DNA of 64,000 nt from Symsagittifera roscoffensis (lineage: Eukaryota; Xenacoelomorpha; Acoela; Convolutidae). This document shows, piece by piece, positions 19,323 through 31,492 of the stretch (its first letter is position 1; the number at the start of each line of letters is the position of its first letter). A program made the translations under genes and the position numbers. Below the pieces are notes generated by a model. That model did not search any database, was not told the origin of the DNA, and worked only from the letters and a program-made list of their open reading frames with translations. The DNA lies in contig NC_087068.1 of assembly GCF_963678635.1 (NCBI RefSeq), positions 7,944,027 to 8,008,026 on the forward strand, read 5' to 3'.

Positions 19323-20241
19323 TGTAATATTCGCCCGGAAGATACATAACGACGGAAAATAAAACTAAGTCCTAAGACGACTGGCTAACGTCTAAACAGA
19401 GCTTTACATGCTTTTCACCATCTCTACCAAGCCAGTACTTTCGGTGGTCTTTTCTAACATCGGGTCGACAAAAAAATGCTACTGCTTTCGGCTTCGGTCA
19501 AAACACTCAAATTCACTTAATTACATGCAGAAATAGTGAGCTCATGGCTGGTTCTCAGTATCCCCAGACCACGAGGTCACTCCTAAAAACAGGGCTACTA
19601 CTACTTATTGAATTATTATTGTTTGTTCTCAGTAGATAAAAATTATCATCTCCATCGAAGATGGATCAACCCTTTCCCCCAACTCCTAGCTTCTCGTCTT
19701 AGTAGAATGAATTCGGATGTTAGTTAAATTCAATTCAGGACATGACAGGGAAGCTTAAAATTTATATAAAATGATAAAAGTCTCAGTCCCGAAACCCCTC
19801 CGGATTCTCGAATCCACTGAATCAAGCACGTTAAGCTTGATTTCTCTGTAATCCGGAAGGCTGGTTTCCACCCCTCACTGTTGTTAGCAACTGCCTTGCA
19901 ACTATTGTAGCGACACAATAGTTGCAACTCGGAGTGGTCTTCTGTTTGTCTCTGTTGTTTTTCTATCAAAATCTTCGTTGTTTTCGTCAGTGCAACTATC
20001 GTTGTTGTGTTGCTTTTCAGCTCTTCTGCCAAAATGGCCGTTTCTGACGTTTCTCAGAAATGTTACGTCATCACTTCGAAAATTTAAAATTTCAAAATAC
20101 CAGAATATCTTGACCTTCACCGTTCTACTAATCATCCGAATAACGTCGTTAATCCTTCAAAATCACTAACTCGGAAGGCTCGCTGCCAAAAATTCCTAAA
20201 CTGCAGAGATTGCATTTTGTCCATTCTGGTCGAATGTCACA
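19323..20241 (-). repeat. G1 3' LTR
   Basis: TGTAATATTCGCCCGG to GGTCGAATGTCACA on the plus strand, 919 bp, same length as the right copy. About 16 differences were seen, clustered in the first 400 bp. Confidence 0.95.
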
Positions 20242-20256
20242 TACTCCCTGGACAGT
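20242..20256 (-). promoter_or_regulatory. G1 3' polypurine tract
   Basis: Sense CTGTCCAGGGAGTA directly before the LTR TGTG. It is one base different from the G2 core GTCCGGGGAGT and is preceded by GAGGACATTGAC. Confidence 0.7.
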
Positions 20257-21040
20257 CCGGTCAATGTCCTCATTGAATCTCGCAATGTTCGTAAAATAGA
20301 TACAGTGTCATCGAACAGAAATTACAACATGCACGAAATTACTTTTATCCACGTCACATCGACTCACTGGAGAATATAAATGGCATCATACTACATCACT
20401 ATAGCGTTCAAATTCTTTCATTAATCTGCACACTGAGGATATGACCTAAAATAAAACATATTTTCCGACTTTCAACGTCAAGGTCCCGATTAAAAACTTT
20501 TTCTCTTAGATTTAAAAGTTGTTGGTTTGCAGGATTTTCCTGCCAACCAACAAGCTAAAATTATCCTACTATGCTTTTTCCTTTCGGAAATCTTGCTTGT
20601 TATTGTCCTGAATATTAAAACTAAGAAACTCTGTGGTTAAGAAACTCTGAGATTACCCAAGCCTTTCATGTCACCACAAAGTGATCAGTTCTCCTAGCTG
20701 ATTAAAAACAGTCATGTAGGCTGGAATATTTAAATATACTCCTTCACTCAAGCCTTTCTAAATAAATAGTAAGTAAGTGTCTCTAAAGCCACTCAACTAA
20801 AATCAAAATGCAAATTATAAACGCAACAATTTCAAAACTCAACTAAATGTTTCAGTTTTCAATTACAACTTGGTTGCTTGGTTTCTCACTTGAGTTTTTT
20901 CACACACATAAAACAATCCTGATTTTTATTTTTTTCTTCATCACTCCTTTGTTTTCTTCTTTTTTCGTCGTTTAGAAGTTCTAAAACTTCTAAATTCTTC
21001 TAATTTCATCTCTTTTTGCATCTCATTTTTTGGCCATTCG
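20257..21040 (-). other. G1 3' noncoding region
   Basis: Between the long ORF and the polypurine tract. A possible splice acceptor (TTTTATTTTAG|G, sense) lies near 20455. Short open stretches cross into the LTR. No recognised gene. Confidence 0.5.
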
Positions 21041-21748
21041 TCAATGTTCCATTTCTTCCTCCTGTGATACTGACTCTGCACTCTCAGTTTCCGTATCCTG
21101 CAACACGTCGTTAGCTATCCTGACGCTGCTGGAAGCCGTCCTCCAACACTTCTGCTCTTCTACCCTCTGTTTGCAACAAGGTAGGGGATCGACGTTAGAT
21201 TCTCTGTTCCTGCAGAAGCTGTTGTGGAGACACAACGTCACATTTCTCTCCAAATCTTCCTTTAACATCTCTGCCTTCTCCTTTACACTACGTTCACTTG
21301 GGGAATTCTTTTCACAGCGGTGGTCACTGCATTCCGATGAGTCACGAGAGCTCGCTTGAAAGCTCCTGCTCCAATGTCCAGCTGATATTCACTGTACACT
21401 CTGCCGTGCTTCGACATATGCTTTTTCGCATATTCGTACAACCATGCAGTCATGTTAGCTCTGAACCATGGCATCAATCGTTTTCTTGCCCATATCTTCT
21501 TCACTTCCATCGTTTTCTTGCCCATATCTTTTTCACTTCCATTTGCACATTGTCTCAAAAAGATCTAAATCTTTTAGAAAATCTAATTTCCGCAACTGTT
21601 CTCTCGTCGGTGCCTCCTGTCTATTATTTTCTCTCACATGAGCTTCCAGCCATCGTATCGCCATCATAACTCCCACTATCACTATTGTTATGGGCTGTGA
21701 TGAGTCTGGTAAACCCATGGAGAGCAGCTCTCCAGAGTACCAGATCAA
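21041..21748 (-). pseudogene. Long env-position ORF of G1, C-terminal end (three frames)
   Basis: Frames 21748-21533, 21558-21283 and 21268-21041 follow each other and match the last 230 or so residues of the G2b long ORF. Shared pieces include MAIRWLEAHV against LALRWIEENI, AFKRALVTHRNAVTTAVKR against AFKRPLLTHRNAITTGWKR, and the basic HMSKHGRVYSEYQLDIG. The frame changes mark two or three indels. A short duplication around 21490-21545 (CATCGTTTTCTTGCCCATATC repeated) explains one of them. No known domain was recognised. Confidence 0.75.
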
Positions 21749-22779
21749 CTACGCTTGGGATACCACCAGGTCTGCAGCAAGCAGTGGCAGGGAAACTCGT
21801 CATGTGTCAACATGATGCTCCTCCAATTACGTTTTCCCGAAGCTTCCAGTAATGGTTCCACTTCCATCATCACTCGGTGGACTTCATCATTCTCGTGTAC
21901 TGCGTTGTAATCTGTGACAGTTGATCCTCTCTGTTTCTGTCTCTCAAAGTCACTGAAGTTCCCGCTCACATATCCCATGAACTTCTTTCCTAGTATCGAC
22001 TCCAATTCTTCCCTGGTTCTCTCTGGAACTGCTGAAAAGATCTTACATAGCAACTCGTAAGACTTCTCGGACATTCTCGCCAGTCTCACACACTTCGGCA
22101 CTGAGAAGGCTTGATTCACGATCGTTCTCGTACTCTTTACGTCCACAGCTACGAAATGTACAGGATATCTGCTCTTGCACATTGGAGCCAATGTTGAACC
22201 CACCAAACATCGTGCTCCTGATGGTCTACAATAAGTCTCACTGTGTCTGATGTTTATTTCCGTCTCGATCGCTTCCCTCCATTTTTCTATGTATTTCTGC
22301 TCAGTCTGCAGAACTCCTGGGAATAGATTCAATAGTGACTCTAAAGAACTAAACATGCTGTAGAATCCTAGTGCGGTCACTAGATTCACCTCGGTTCCTC
22401 CATGGCAATCTGCTATCAGTTCCGTTTCTGTTCTTGCTTTCATCACTACGTTTCCAAACAATACCGTCAATTGCTTGTGTTGTTTCTCCAGGGTCTTCAC
22501 ACAGTCCAGACCTCCACAAACGTGACCTTTCAGTCCACAGACTTCCGCCAGACAGCTACCAGGTTTGACCCAGTCTTCTGGTCCCCAGCCAGGCAACTCC
22601 ACTTTATCCTCTCCATTGCTCCTAGAGGCCGTTATCATCACATTATATAAGATGTTGAGGTCACGCAGGTTACAGTCTGCATTCAGTTCCCTCTGCACGT
22701 CTTGTGTCGCTCGCAATTTTGAGTCAGCGTTGGGACTAGGACACCATGATGACCTCATCAATTCCCACACTGCCATCAA
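21745..22779 (-). pseudogene. Long env-position ORF of G1, segment with conserved Cys motif
   Basis: A 344-codon segment in the same frame as 22792-26721, cut off from it by a single TAA. It matches G2b at RSSWCPSPNAD and VKPGSCLAEVCGLKGHVC. The Cys spacing CX4CX6CX4C (PGSCLAEVCGLKGHVCGGLDC) is kept exactly in G2b (SCLDSTCGNGEHICDGRSC), which suggests a small metal-binding knuckle. Further shared blocks are FSVPKCVRLARMS and PCHC. The function is unknown. It ends with a frameshift at 21745. Confidence 0.75.
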
Positions 22780-22791
22780 GCTCGTTCTCAG

Positions 22792-25700
22792 TTATTCATC
22801 TGAGAATCCCAACCCAAACTCCACTCTTTCATCAGAATTTGGTACTGAAGGTGCAGTCACCTCTTCTTCCAAGACCAGTCCCAATTTGGCCTGTGGATTG
22901 TTAACGCTCTTAATCGTTACAATTCTGGACGTCCAGAATCTTAGCAACACCGCCTGTTCGTAATCGAAGAAGCAATCGCGTATGTCTTCACTCAGCTCCT
23001 TGTTTGAGAATCTCCTGATTTCGTCTATCTTTCTCATGGGCTCTAATTCCTCGGGTTCTTTCATGTTCACCCTCATCGGTTTACTTTGCTGCATATCCAG
23101 CAGTGCTAGCAAGAATAAGGCTTTCGCTCGCTCATCGCCTTCCCTCAATATCTTAACACAAGTGTTTAATACAGGTACTGAAATCTGCTCTATCAGGAAT
23201 CGAATGAAACAGAGAGCGTCTCTCCGCTTCGCACACGCTACTGCTGCTCCTTCTTGGACTATCAGATCCCTCAGGTTCGTCATAAGGAAAACCTTCTCTT
23301 CTTTCGACCTCTTCCTTTCTTCTGAATCATATTCTTCGCGAGTCAGTCGCATCATGCACCAGGCGAACCTGAGTTGTAACTCTGTTCTTACGTAAGGTAC
23401 TGCCACTAGAGCATGTATTCTTGGCGTAGTCCTCATCTCTTCTTCGAAGTACCTTAACACCACTGCTTTCCATGGAAGGCTCACCAACTGCTCCATCGTT
23501 TCTGCCTGTATCTCAGACGACGCTAAAGTCCCGTACGCCTTGTGCTTGAGGGTGGTGCCTTGCAACATCGTTTCCAGATAACCCTCCATGGCTTTTTCGT
23601 CTTCCAGGGCCATCACATACCCTCTAGCCGAGTTTCGGTATTCTAACATCTCCATGTATCCACCGGTGGGTTCATCTATCGACACAGTCTCCGACACTGT
23701 TAGTCGGTTATATTCCACTGGTATTAGTTGTCCTGCGACACTTCCCTTTCCGTGATTCATGGGAGATGGCTTAAAGTCTTTCATTTCGCTCTCTCCACAT
23801 TGGCTGAGTATTTCCATTTCCAAGGTTGCTCCAGTCAGAGTGCGGTCACTCTTTTTGGATTTATAACCTGCTGACTTTATCCCCGCCATGAGAATGGGTG
23901 GCACCATCGCTATATCAGTTAACATTTTATCTGTGCCAGGCAGTTGATAATCACCTTGCCCCAAATACATGATCTCCTCGACTCGTTTCCTTTTCGCTGA
24001 GTTAGCAGCTTTCATCGATATCTCCGAATCCACCTTCGTCTTTCCGACTCTCCTCGGTATCACTCTGCTGCCTAACTTCATTTTCATCGCATTGATTTTA
24101 TCGATCACCAATTTTGATCGCATCGTCCCTCTCCTGGTTCTTGACAGATACATCACCTCTCCTTTATCGTCCTGCGGTGTCATCTTGATGGGAGAATTCG
24201 CTTCACTTTCATCAGTGGCCGAGTCTATCAACAACTCACTCAGTCTCCCTTCACACTCATGAAGCTTGTCAAGGACTTCCCTCATCAAGGGTTGGTTGAG
24301 TTCCGTTTTCAGGATGGACTGGGTCCCATAGCTCTGAACCACGGTCCAGACTTCTTCCATCAACGCCACTATGTCCAATTTGCATCCCGTCCTACTCTCG
24401 TGGTCTCGGTGATGTACTTCCCATTCTTCTTCGGGCAGCGTTCCCAAGAAAGGTACTCTGGCTGAGGCCTCTATTCTTCTCCTCCTAGGTGATTCCATGA
24501 GGATTCTTTGGTCGTTGTTTCTTGAATTGCCAGTAGAGCTGCTCTCCGGCAAATTCCCTTTCATTTCCATAAAGGCTGACGGAGGCTCCAGTGTCGAGAT
24601 GCCTTCATCCGCTGGCTCAGTCGTTTCCAACGTATCTGCATTGTTCTCAAGATCACTGAAGATATTGAAATCCAGGCTGGATGTTCCTCCTGTCGATGCC
24701 CTGTCGTCTTCCCCACCAGCTTGATCTGCATCTTGTTGCATGGGTTCTTCGGTTTGACGGCTTCCTCCCTGTCCGTCATCTCCTTCTGACTTATCCTTGT
24801 TCGAGCTCGAGGGTCCTTGTTCATCATTGTCGGCTCCTTCCGGAAATCTCGGTATGAGCAATGTACCGGCCGATCTATCTTCCTCTTCTCCATGGACCAC
24901 TTTGATTTCCTCGCAGCCGAAGGGTGCTAGGAAGGTTCTCGTCTGCAGTATTCCTCCCACTTTCAACTCTTGTTTCACACTAGTCAGGATTAAGGAGGCT
25001 TCAGGCAGTTCGGTCCTGCCTCTCATCCTCATCGGAGCTAAGCCTAATCCCGTCCATTCCTCGTCAAATTTCCCAGGCTTGGGAGTCGCGGCGTAGCTTG
25101 TTCGCCTTCTCGTTGCTTGATCCGTATATGCAAATCGTGTGTATTGTAACAAGCCGGCATTTCTCCCTACAAAGTATGGATCCATCGTTCCCATGAAATT
25201 CCCTACTCTCCTTTCATTGGTTTCGAATGCTCTCAATCTAGGAGTTTGTACCACGGAGACTGCTCCGAGCAACATCCTTCTTATCAGAGGGAATTCAGGG
25301 ATTGCCTGCGGCAGCTTCTTGTAATCACCCCAGTCCTTCGTCTCTTCTCTCACTTTATGATATGCTGCAGTGAGACGAGGCACTCTGGTTATTTCACCAT
25401 TCGTTTTATCATAGGGTCTCAGATTCCAAAGTTTCGGAAACACTTCGATGTGTATTCTTTCTACTTCTCCCATGCGATCACGGAAGTGATCGTCAAAATT
25501 GATGACTGTCATCTCTGGCTCCGATATTTTCATAAACAACAGATCTTCACTCATGAGCTCCCGCAATGTGTGCTGCTCACACCAGTTCAGTGTACTACCG
25601 TCCACTGCTAAAATGAGGTTCAGGTGCAGCACCGACCTCCTATATGCTTCCACTTTAATGTCAGGGAACGCAAACGTGACTGCTGGTCCATAGATCACCG

Positions 25701-26721
25701 TCACAAACTCCGTGACTCCTCTGATCAGCGCCAAGAGATCGGTTCTCATAGCCAAGCTCAGATCGGTTAAAAGGGGCATGCCTCCAACATGTCGTCTAAC
25801 ATCTTCCTCTCTTTCAATCGTCTCGTCTTCTCCCGTTCCAAAGCGATTTTGTTGTAAGAGATACTGGATAAGAGTGTGTCTCAGGTCTCTTATCTTGTTC
25901 CAAGAGTCCGTGGATTTCTTCATATCCAAGTTCCTCACTCTCTCTCTCATCTGCTCTGGACAACGTGTCAGTTTCATCAATCCTCCCAAGTTTCCGTGGA
26001 TAATTGCAATCAATGTCAGAAGTCCGTCTAGCCGCAGGTTCTGGATTCCATCGGTGAGCAGTATCGCCGGTCTTTTCACGAAACTTTCTGCTCCAAATTT
26101 CACGAACAAGGCTATTAGTTCCACTATCGACACTTCCACTACTGCTTGGAGGAATTCTTTTATCAAGTAGTGCGAGACTTTCGGGTAAACTTCTGCCAAG
26201 AAGGACGCGGTCCATCCGGCTCCCAACCCTCCTAGCATGCTGTCTGTCCGTTCAAAGCCCTCCTGTCTCTTCACTTCCTGGGTCCAGAAGGTTTCCAGAG
26301 TAATCTGACACATTCTGTTCTCAAATTCAGCGGTCTTTTCCCCAGCATTTTCCGCCAGGTTCACCTCCTTCAACAAGTAGGCATGTATCTTCGTGATAAT
26401 CACGGGGCCTTGCTCAAAAGCATCTGCGCCCAATGCCGCTACTCTAGGATTCAGGTGTAGCCACTGGTTGGCTTCCGGCTTGGTTCTCAAAACCATCGGC
26501 TCCAAATGAGCTCTCGTCTCTAGTGAATTTTTCCTTCTTGTGTTTTCACCTGCCACTTCCATTGCTCGGAACCATAAGTCGTTGGACATCGCCGCGATCA
26601 CTCGATGGTCGTCGTCTACTCCTAGTTTCAGTTTGATCTGTCGACTGAAATTGGACAGTTCCAACCCCAGCACCTCGTCCAACACTAACATGTGTAGCGC
26701 ATGGTCCTTGAATCCTCTCAT
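22792..26721 (-). pseudogene. Long env-position ORF of G1, central 1309-codon segment
   Basis: The longest open segment of the G1 env-position ORF. It begins in the end of the second SGNH-like domain (VLDEVLGLELSNFSRQIK, then DDDHRVIAAMSNDLWFRAM). It continues through the hydrophobic part (YLIKEFLQAVVEVSIVELIALF), a block shared with G2b (GMPLLTDLSLAMRTD, YGPAVTFAFPD, LNWCEQ), a disordered acidic region and a basic region. Conservation with G2b is clear but well below that of pol. No enzyme family was recognised beyond the SGNH end. It is closed by a TAA that G2b lacks. Confidence 0.8.
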
Positions 26722-26736
26722 CGCGTTTGAGATATC

Positions 26737-28134
26737 TCACCACACTGCAGGTAGTTCAGCCTTGAGTGGCCTCAGTTTCTCCATCTCTATCATGCGATAC
26801 GGGGTTGATATGATCACATCATATTTTCCTTCCGAAAGCAAGGTCACAATCGCATACACAAATTTCAGTCCATCCGGGAGATGTGCATATCCCGGAGACA
26901 ACGCGAATACTATTCTCGGTGTCACTTTGGTGAATGACCCCTCCTTCGTCGCATCCACCACTTCACCCATCGACTCAGGGATATCTTTTATCGCTGGCCA
27001 CACTGCGTTCTCTGCCGTTGTAGGATCTCTGAGTCTGCTCAGAAAACCTCTACTGTGTAGATGGTCATTGATGCCAGCAAACACAATCGTAATTGGGTTC
27101 ACGTCCGTCTGCCTTTGTACCCCTATAGCCAGAGATATCGATTGCAGTAGGTCCAGGTCGACCGCTGCCAACATTATGACGTCCGGCCAAAACAGAGACT
27201 TGGAGGTGTATACGAACTCTGAATTCGCTACTATCATATTCTTGGCCTTCCTCATTTCTGCTTTGTCATAGGCGGCGAAGATGGTCTCATCTTTCTTTAT
27301 CGCTATCAATCCGCCGTATCTCTGGGCATCACCATCTTGATTCACTAGTTTTGGGTATATTCTTTGCTTCACATGACCAGGGGGTGAGCTTAGTTGCTTG
27401 AACATCTTCACATGTTGTCCGATCGGTGCCCTTGTCAGTAGAAATCTTCCAGGTCTCTCTTCTCGATTCCCTTCGTCATGATTCAACCTCACGTCTTGCA
27501 ATGGTCTCGCGTTCATTGGTCCCATTATGTTGTTAGAGGGCAGTCCCTCTAGGTCAGCAAATCTCAAGGCCGTCGTTGGGCTGAATTTTATGCTAGCGGC
27601 TATCAACCAGTCTACGCCGGTTATCGAGTACAATCTGCTGACGGATAGCGTCGCTCCATTCAGCATCCTCCTTGCATCTTCGATGAAGCTTACCCTCTGG
27701 AGATCCAGCTTCATTAGCTCATCCTTGTATACATGCCAGGGAGACGGTATGGGTCTTGACCACATCAACGAGTCTCTTCCCGGACGTCTCTCCTCTCGAC
27801 TGGTACTTGTCGTCTTTGATCTAGTGTCCGATCTAGACGTGCCGGCTGTCATTTCGATTGGGTTGACAGGTCCTATTCTTCTCCTAGGATGGATGGTCCT
27901 CCTCATCGGCGCTTCTCCCAATCGATCCTGTACGTCTGTCCTTTGACCTGGTTCGCTGGAGCTCTGTTGCCTGTAGTTCGTGACGGCCGGGACCGTACCC
28001 AAGCGTGTTTCCAGGCTAGGGGGCACAAAGGTGGTAATCACCGCGTCACTCGCTGTTCCTTCTTCCTTCAGCACTCCTGTGTCAAAGAGCTCTGCTTCTA
28101 GTTCGTCCAACCGCTCTTGGAAGACTCGATTCAA
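26737..28134 (-). pseudogene. Long env-position ORF of G1, second SGNH-like domain
   Basis: This 465-codon segment is in frame with the next (22792-26721), separated only by one TGA at 26737 (G2b has Ala there). It holds a region with the layout of an SGNH fold. MIVANSEFVYTS sits where block I should be. FAGINDHLHSRG resembles block III GxND, and a DDDH-type block V lies just beyond the stop. G2b has the same pattern (VIVAGSDFEGTS, FAGMNDHLHAMG, GDDHPAINQ). The block I Gly-Asp-Ser is not standard, so it may be inactive. The first residues overlap the previous frame through a frameshift. Confidence 0.65.
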
Positions 28135-29174
28135 CCAAGCTTGCCCTTCGATACTGTCAGTCTGGCCTGATCCATAGCTCTCAACTCATGTTCGATGTCC
28201 ATGAGGATCATTCTTCCGGCGTTCCGACTTGCGAGGTTCCTCAAGATAATATTCCACCTGACGACTCCCTCGTTGTGCCTTCTTCCTGATGCTGTCAGGC
28301 TTCTCGTAATCATTGGCACAGTGCAAACGGTCAGTACCGCGCAATTGAATTTCTGCCAGAGGGTAGTAAACAAACACACCATCATTGACTCCCATAGTGC
28401 TTCCTGCTCATCTGAACCTCTGGAGATGTCATTCGTCCCAACCAAGATCATCACATTGGGGATCCTCCCTGGATTCATCAGTTCCACCATTCGATATAAC
28501 TGGGCTATCGTCGCGCCTCCAAAGGCCATCACCGTGGTGACCCACGAGGTCCTCAAATTCGACAGCACTCTAACCAAGCTGTCTCCCAGTATCAGATGAG
28601 ATGTCCCGAGTGGTGGTTGCTGCAGGTTTACTGCCGGGCTCCAAGTCGCTCGATTGAAGCAGTCCCTCGGATCTGTCTCCGGAACTCCCGTGAAATTATA
28701 TTTCAATTGATTATTCTTTTGCACGTCTATTATGCGAGACACTTTCTTCGGTGGCATCTTCCGTATTCTTCTCTCTGGGGCCCTCGAGCTCCCCATGAGT
28801 GGTGTCACGTCACTTATCCCCTGTCTGATCACGGTCTGGGAGAGTCGTACTCTGCCCGTGTCGTCGATCGTTCCATAGGGTGCAGTCACCCCGGAACCTG
28901 GCGCATTCTTGTTAGCGACCAGTCGTCCAGCTGTCTCTATCAGCTTCCTCACTGTCTGTTCCACGACGGGGTCAACCAAGGTGTCACTAGGATCCGGGAT
29001 GGTTACTCGGTTTGTCTCTGCTGGGAGCCGTGTCTCCGTTGTTTGACTCATTTCTCGAGGCGTCAAGAGCTCCATCGGGGACTGCCCACGAGGAATATTC
29101 CTTGCAGGTATCACTTTCTCCACGGCCGTTGTCAATGCCATCTGTTCCAATTGCTCTTTGTAGTCCTGCCTCAA
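28131..29174 (-). pseudogene. Long env-position ORF of G1, SGNH/GDSL hydrolase
   Basis: A 347-codon segment with a clear SGNH hydrolase: HLILGDSLVRVLSNL (block I, nucleophile Ser), FGGATIAQL (block II Gly) and LVGTNDISRG (block III Asn). The block V Asp-x-x-His seen as DGIH in G2b is absent, because the sequence diverges and shifts frame at that point (28131-28180). The triad is therefore incomplete. SGNH esterases are known in ORF1 of CR1-like LINEs, where their role is unclear. Here the enzyme sits in a different class of element. Confidence 0.8.
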
Positions 29175-29800
29175 GCGCTCAATTTCTTGACCCTGCAGTC
29201 TTCAAACAATTTTCTCCACATGTCTCGATCTTCCTCCATCTGGAGCATACTTTTGGTCATCTCGTCCAGCTCCTTCTTCGTACTTTTCAGTTCATCGTTC
29301 ATCTCATCCAGATCTTGCATGGTTTGGTTCGTCTGAACCTTCTGTCCTACTTTCGCCCTTTTTGGTGGCACAGCTGCTCTCAGTGGTGAACCAGACGAGG
29401 CCGCCTGGCTGTTCATCTCCTGATGCATTCTCGTCAGCCCAGGTTTGGGCTTGGAGGGCATAAGCATCTCACCTGGTTCGTAAGTCCTAAAACTTCCCAA
29501 TCCAGGCTCATTCGCCAAGTCACTCCATGAGAGAGCCCCGTTTCTCCACCTCATCACTCTCATGTTCGGGCGGTCTAGTACTCCCCTTTCTCCATATGCT
29601 GCCATCAACAGGACTTCCGTGGGGCGGTGCCATCGGTTGTCGTGCCCCAAGATGTTGATCAGGGCGGTCAGCAACATGACTACCTCTGGGCCCTCCAGAG
29701 AGAAGTTTCGCTCCATCAGCCGACGATAGATCGCATCTACCATCGGTCCCACATATGCCTCTGCCAGGTCCATCAATTCATCCAAGTTGAAGTTATCCAT
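29171..29800 (-). pseudogene. Long env-position ORF of G1, N-terminal domain and coiled coil
   Basis: A 209-codon segment that opens the long ORF. The ATG at 29800 fits the start region of G2b. It has an N-terminal domain (DAIYRRLMERNF, EVLLMAAYGERGV, ALSWSDLANEPGLG) alignable to G2b (DELYRRLRDL, AVLMVGYTTEG, DLARNPGLS). A coiled coil follows (LDEMNDELKSTKKELDEM). The coil continues in another frame of 28131-29174 (GQEIERLRQDYKEQLEQM), which shows a single frameshift at about 29195. Confidence 0.75.
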
Positions 29801-30213
29801 TATATTCTTTCAAGTTCGATTCGGTTTTGATTCAAAGATTTGACTCAAGTGAGTAATTAGATGATCAATCAGGATCTAGAAAAGAGGTTACGAATATCAC
29901 ACTTGTCAGTTCCATCTTAACACATATCGCTAAAATGCTAAAATCTATTTAAAAACAGTTCAGATAAAAAGATATTTATCCTAAATTTTATTAAAATCAA
30001 TCGGTCTCTAAAATTTTGGAATTCGACCTAAGATTGGACAGTCCAAACTTTGGATCTATTCCTAAGATTGTCATTCAGTTGTTCATGGTCACTAACCCCT
30101 ACTTACCCATGATCTTAATAACCTAAGACATAACATAACAAAACATAATATAACACACATATCACATATTACATACAACTTAGTCTTTGGCCTAACACCC
30201 TCTCGCACGTCAC
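29801..30213 (-). other. Spacer between macro-like ORF and long ORF (G1)
   Basis: 413 bp, AT-rich, no ORF. It holds the candidate intron and would be leader of the long ORF. Confidence 0.6.
29945..30106 (-). other. Candidate intron before the long ORF (G1)
   Basis: Sense donor ATGG|GTAAGTAGG at 30106 is a full consensus. A plausible acceptor, CTGTTTTTAAATAG, ends at 29945. The position matches the candidate intron of G2a and G2b. The acceptor choice is uncertain. Confidence 0.45.
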
Positions 30214-31320
30214 TCAGCCTATACTTAAGTAATATTTCTTATGTAGATATACTTGTATATTCGTATCAGAGAATATCACGTGTACAAGCGCGTACAATTC
30301 CCGAGGATGCAGTCTTCCTCTGTTTGGATCGTACACTGGAAGCGAGAGCTCCTTCACGTCCATTTCCACGAGGAAGTCCCTCAGCCTCGTCAAGGACAAG
30401 ACTAGGTTCTCTGGGTCCACGTGCTGCTTCTCCGTCGCCCTCGTTACCAAGAAACATAAGTATTTTCCCGGTATCTGCGACGCCGCCGGAGGTAAGGCTG
30501 CTACGCCCCCTATCCCTGGTCTTTGCTTCCAAAGGAATTCCACGTTTTTGTATTCTCTCTTAAAGTCTGCCGCTAACGCTGTCCTAAAACTCATGTCTGC
30601 TGTGATTGCTATCGCACATGTTCTATTTGTGAGTATGAAATCACTGTCTGTTAGTATTATATTACTTGAATATTCTTTTGGTAAGTTAAAATATGACTCA
30701 ACTACCCTGCCTATGTCAGGTTTGTTAGGTTCTTCGCCTGTTTCTGCTTCTAAGTCTCCTGTTTCTCTTGCTATTCTTAATTTTTTTATTATCAAGTTTT
30801 CAGTGTGGGTAAGTCCTACCCCCACTCCCCGGACAAAAATATCCATCGACGTCCCCGTCGATCGCATACCGGGTATCAAGTCGAGGTTAGAAGCTGGAAT
30901 GAGTAGTCGTCCTTCCTGGGCAGCCCAGGAAGGATCATCTCGTTCGGTCTTGATGTATTTCATGCTTTCACGATTTACGTCTTGAATCGTGACACTGGTC
31001 TCCTCAGGATCCGAGGTCGTTTCATTCAGCCACTCTAAGACACGCAGGTTCGTCAAGTCTTGTTCATATGACTGCTGTTGCTCGTCGTCGAGTTCTAGCT
31101 CGGGTTTTGACCAGTCGTCAACCCACTCATCGTCGTGATCATCGACTATGTCAATGTCTTGTGACACAGTTATTTCCTCTAGACCCACTACTTCCTCCAC
31201 TATCTTCTTTAGATCTATCCTATCCACTACAAAGTCGTCACCGTAAGGATTGTGTTTCTTTCTTGGTCTCGTCCTGTCCTTCTGACGAGTCTGTATCGTG
31301 AACGGAAGATCCGGTTCCAA
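30214..31320 (-). CDS. Pol C-terminal extension with macro-like domain (G1)
   Basis: A 368-codon frame. Residues 1-120 are an acidic linker with NPYGDDFVVDRIDLKK. The GTSMDIFVRGVGVGLTHTEN block follows. Residues about 220-365 resemble a TARG1-type macro domain: LTDSDFILTNRTCAIAITAD, RPGIGGVAALPP, KYLCFLVTRATEK and LSLPVYDPNRG, ending LHKKYYLSIG. Macro domains bind ADP-ribose, and some reverse protein ADP-ribosylation. The GCGLD-type loop is DPNRG here. The ATG at 31320 is probably not the natural start, since G2b has the same module fused to integrase; a frameshift at about 31490 separates them in G1. Confidence 0.7.
   Translation of the reverse strand: MEPDLPFTIQTRQKDRTRPRKKHNPYGDDFVVDRIDLKKIVEEVVGLEEITVSQDIDIVDDHDDEWVDDWSKPELELDDEQQQSYEQDLTNLRVLEWLNETTSDPEETSVTIQDVNRESMKYIKTERDDPSWAAQEGRLLIPASNLDLIPGMRSTGTSMDIFVRGVGVGLTHTENLIIKKLRIARETGDLEAETGEEPNKPDIGRVVESYFNLPKEYSSNIILTDSDFILTNRTCAIAITADMSFRTALAADFKREYKNVEFLWKQRPGIGGVAALPPAASQIPGKYLCFLVTRATEKQHVDPENLVLSLTRLRDFLVEMDVKELSLPVYDPNRGRLHPRELYALVHVIFSDTNIQVYLHKKYYLSIG
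30802..30862 (-). promoter_or_regulatory. Conserved block: hairpin plus internal polypurine core (G1)
   Basis: Sense ATCGACG-GGGA-CGTCGAT hairpin, then GTCCGGGGAGT, then GGGTA-GGACT-TACCC. It differs from G2b at only two or three bases over about 60 bp, although G1 and G2 differ widely at synonymous sites on either side. Confidence 0.7.
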
Positions 31321-31492
31321 GTTCTTGGGAACCTCTATCTGTTCGGGATCCTGCCAATCTTCCTCTGCGTAGGGTAAAGTTTCATCGTCCGCTTCGATCT
31401 CCTCGTTTGGATCCAGGTCCAGCGGTGTATCCGTACCTTCCTCTACGACTTCGTTTCCATCGTTCTTCTCCCTGAGGCCCTTTTCATTGACC

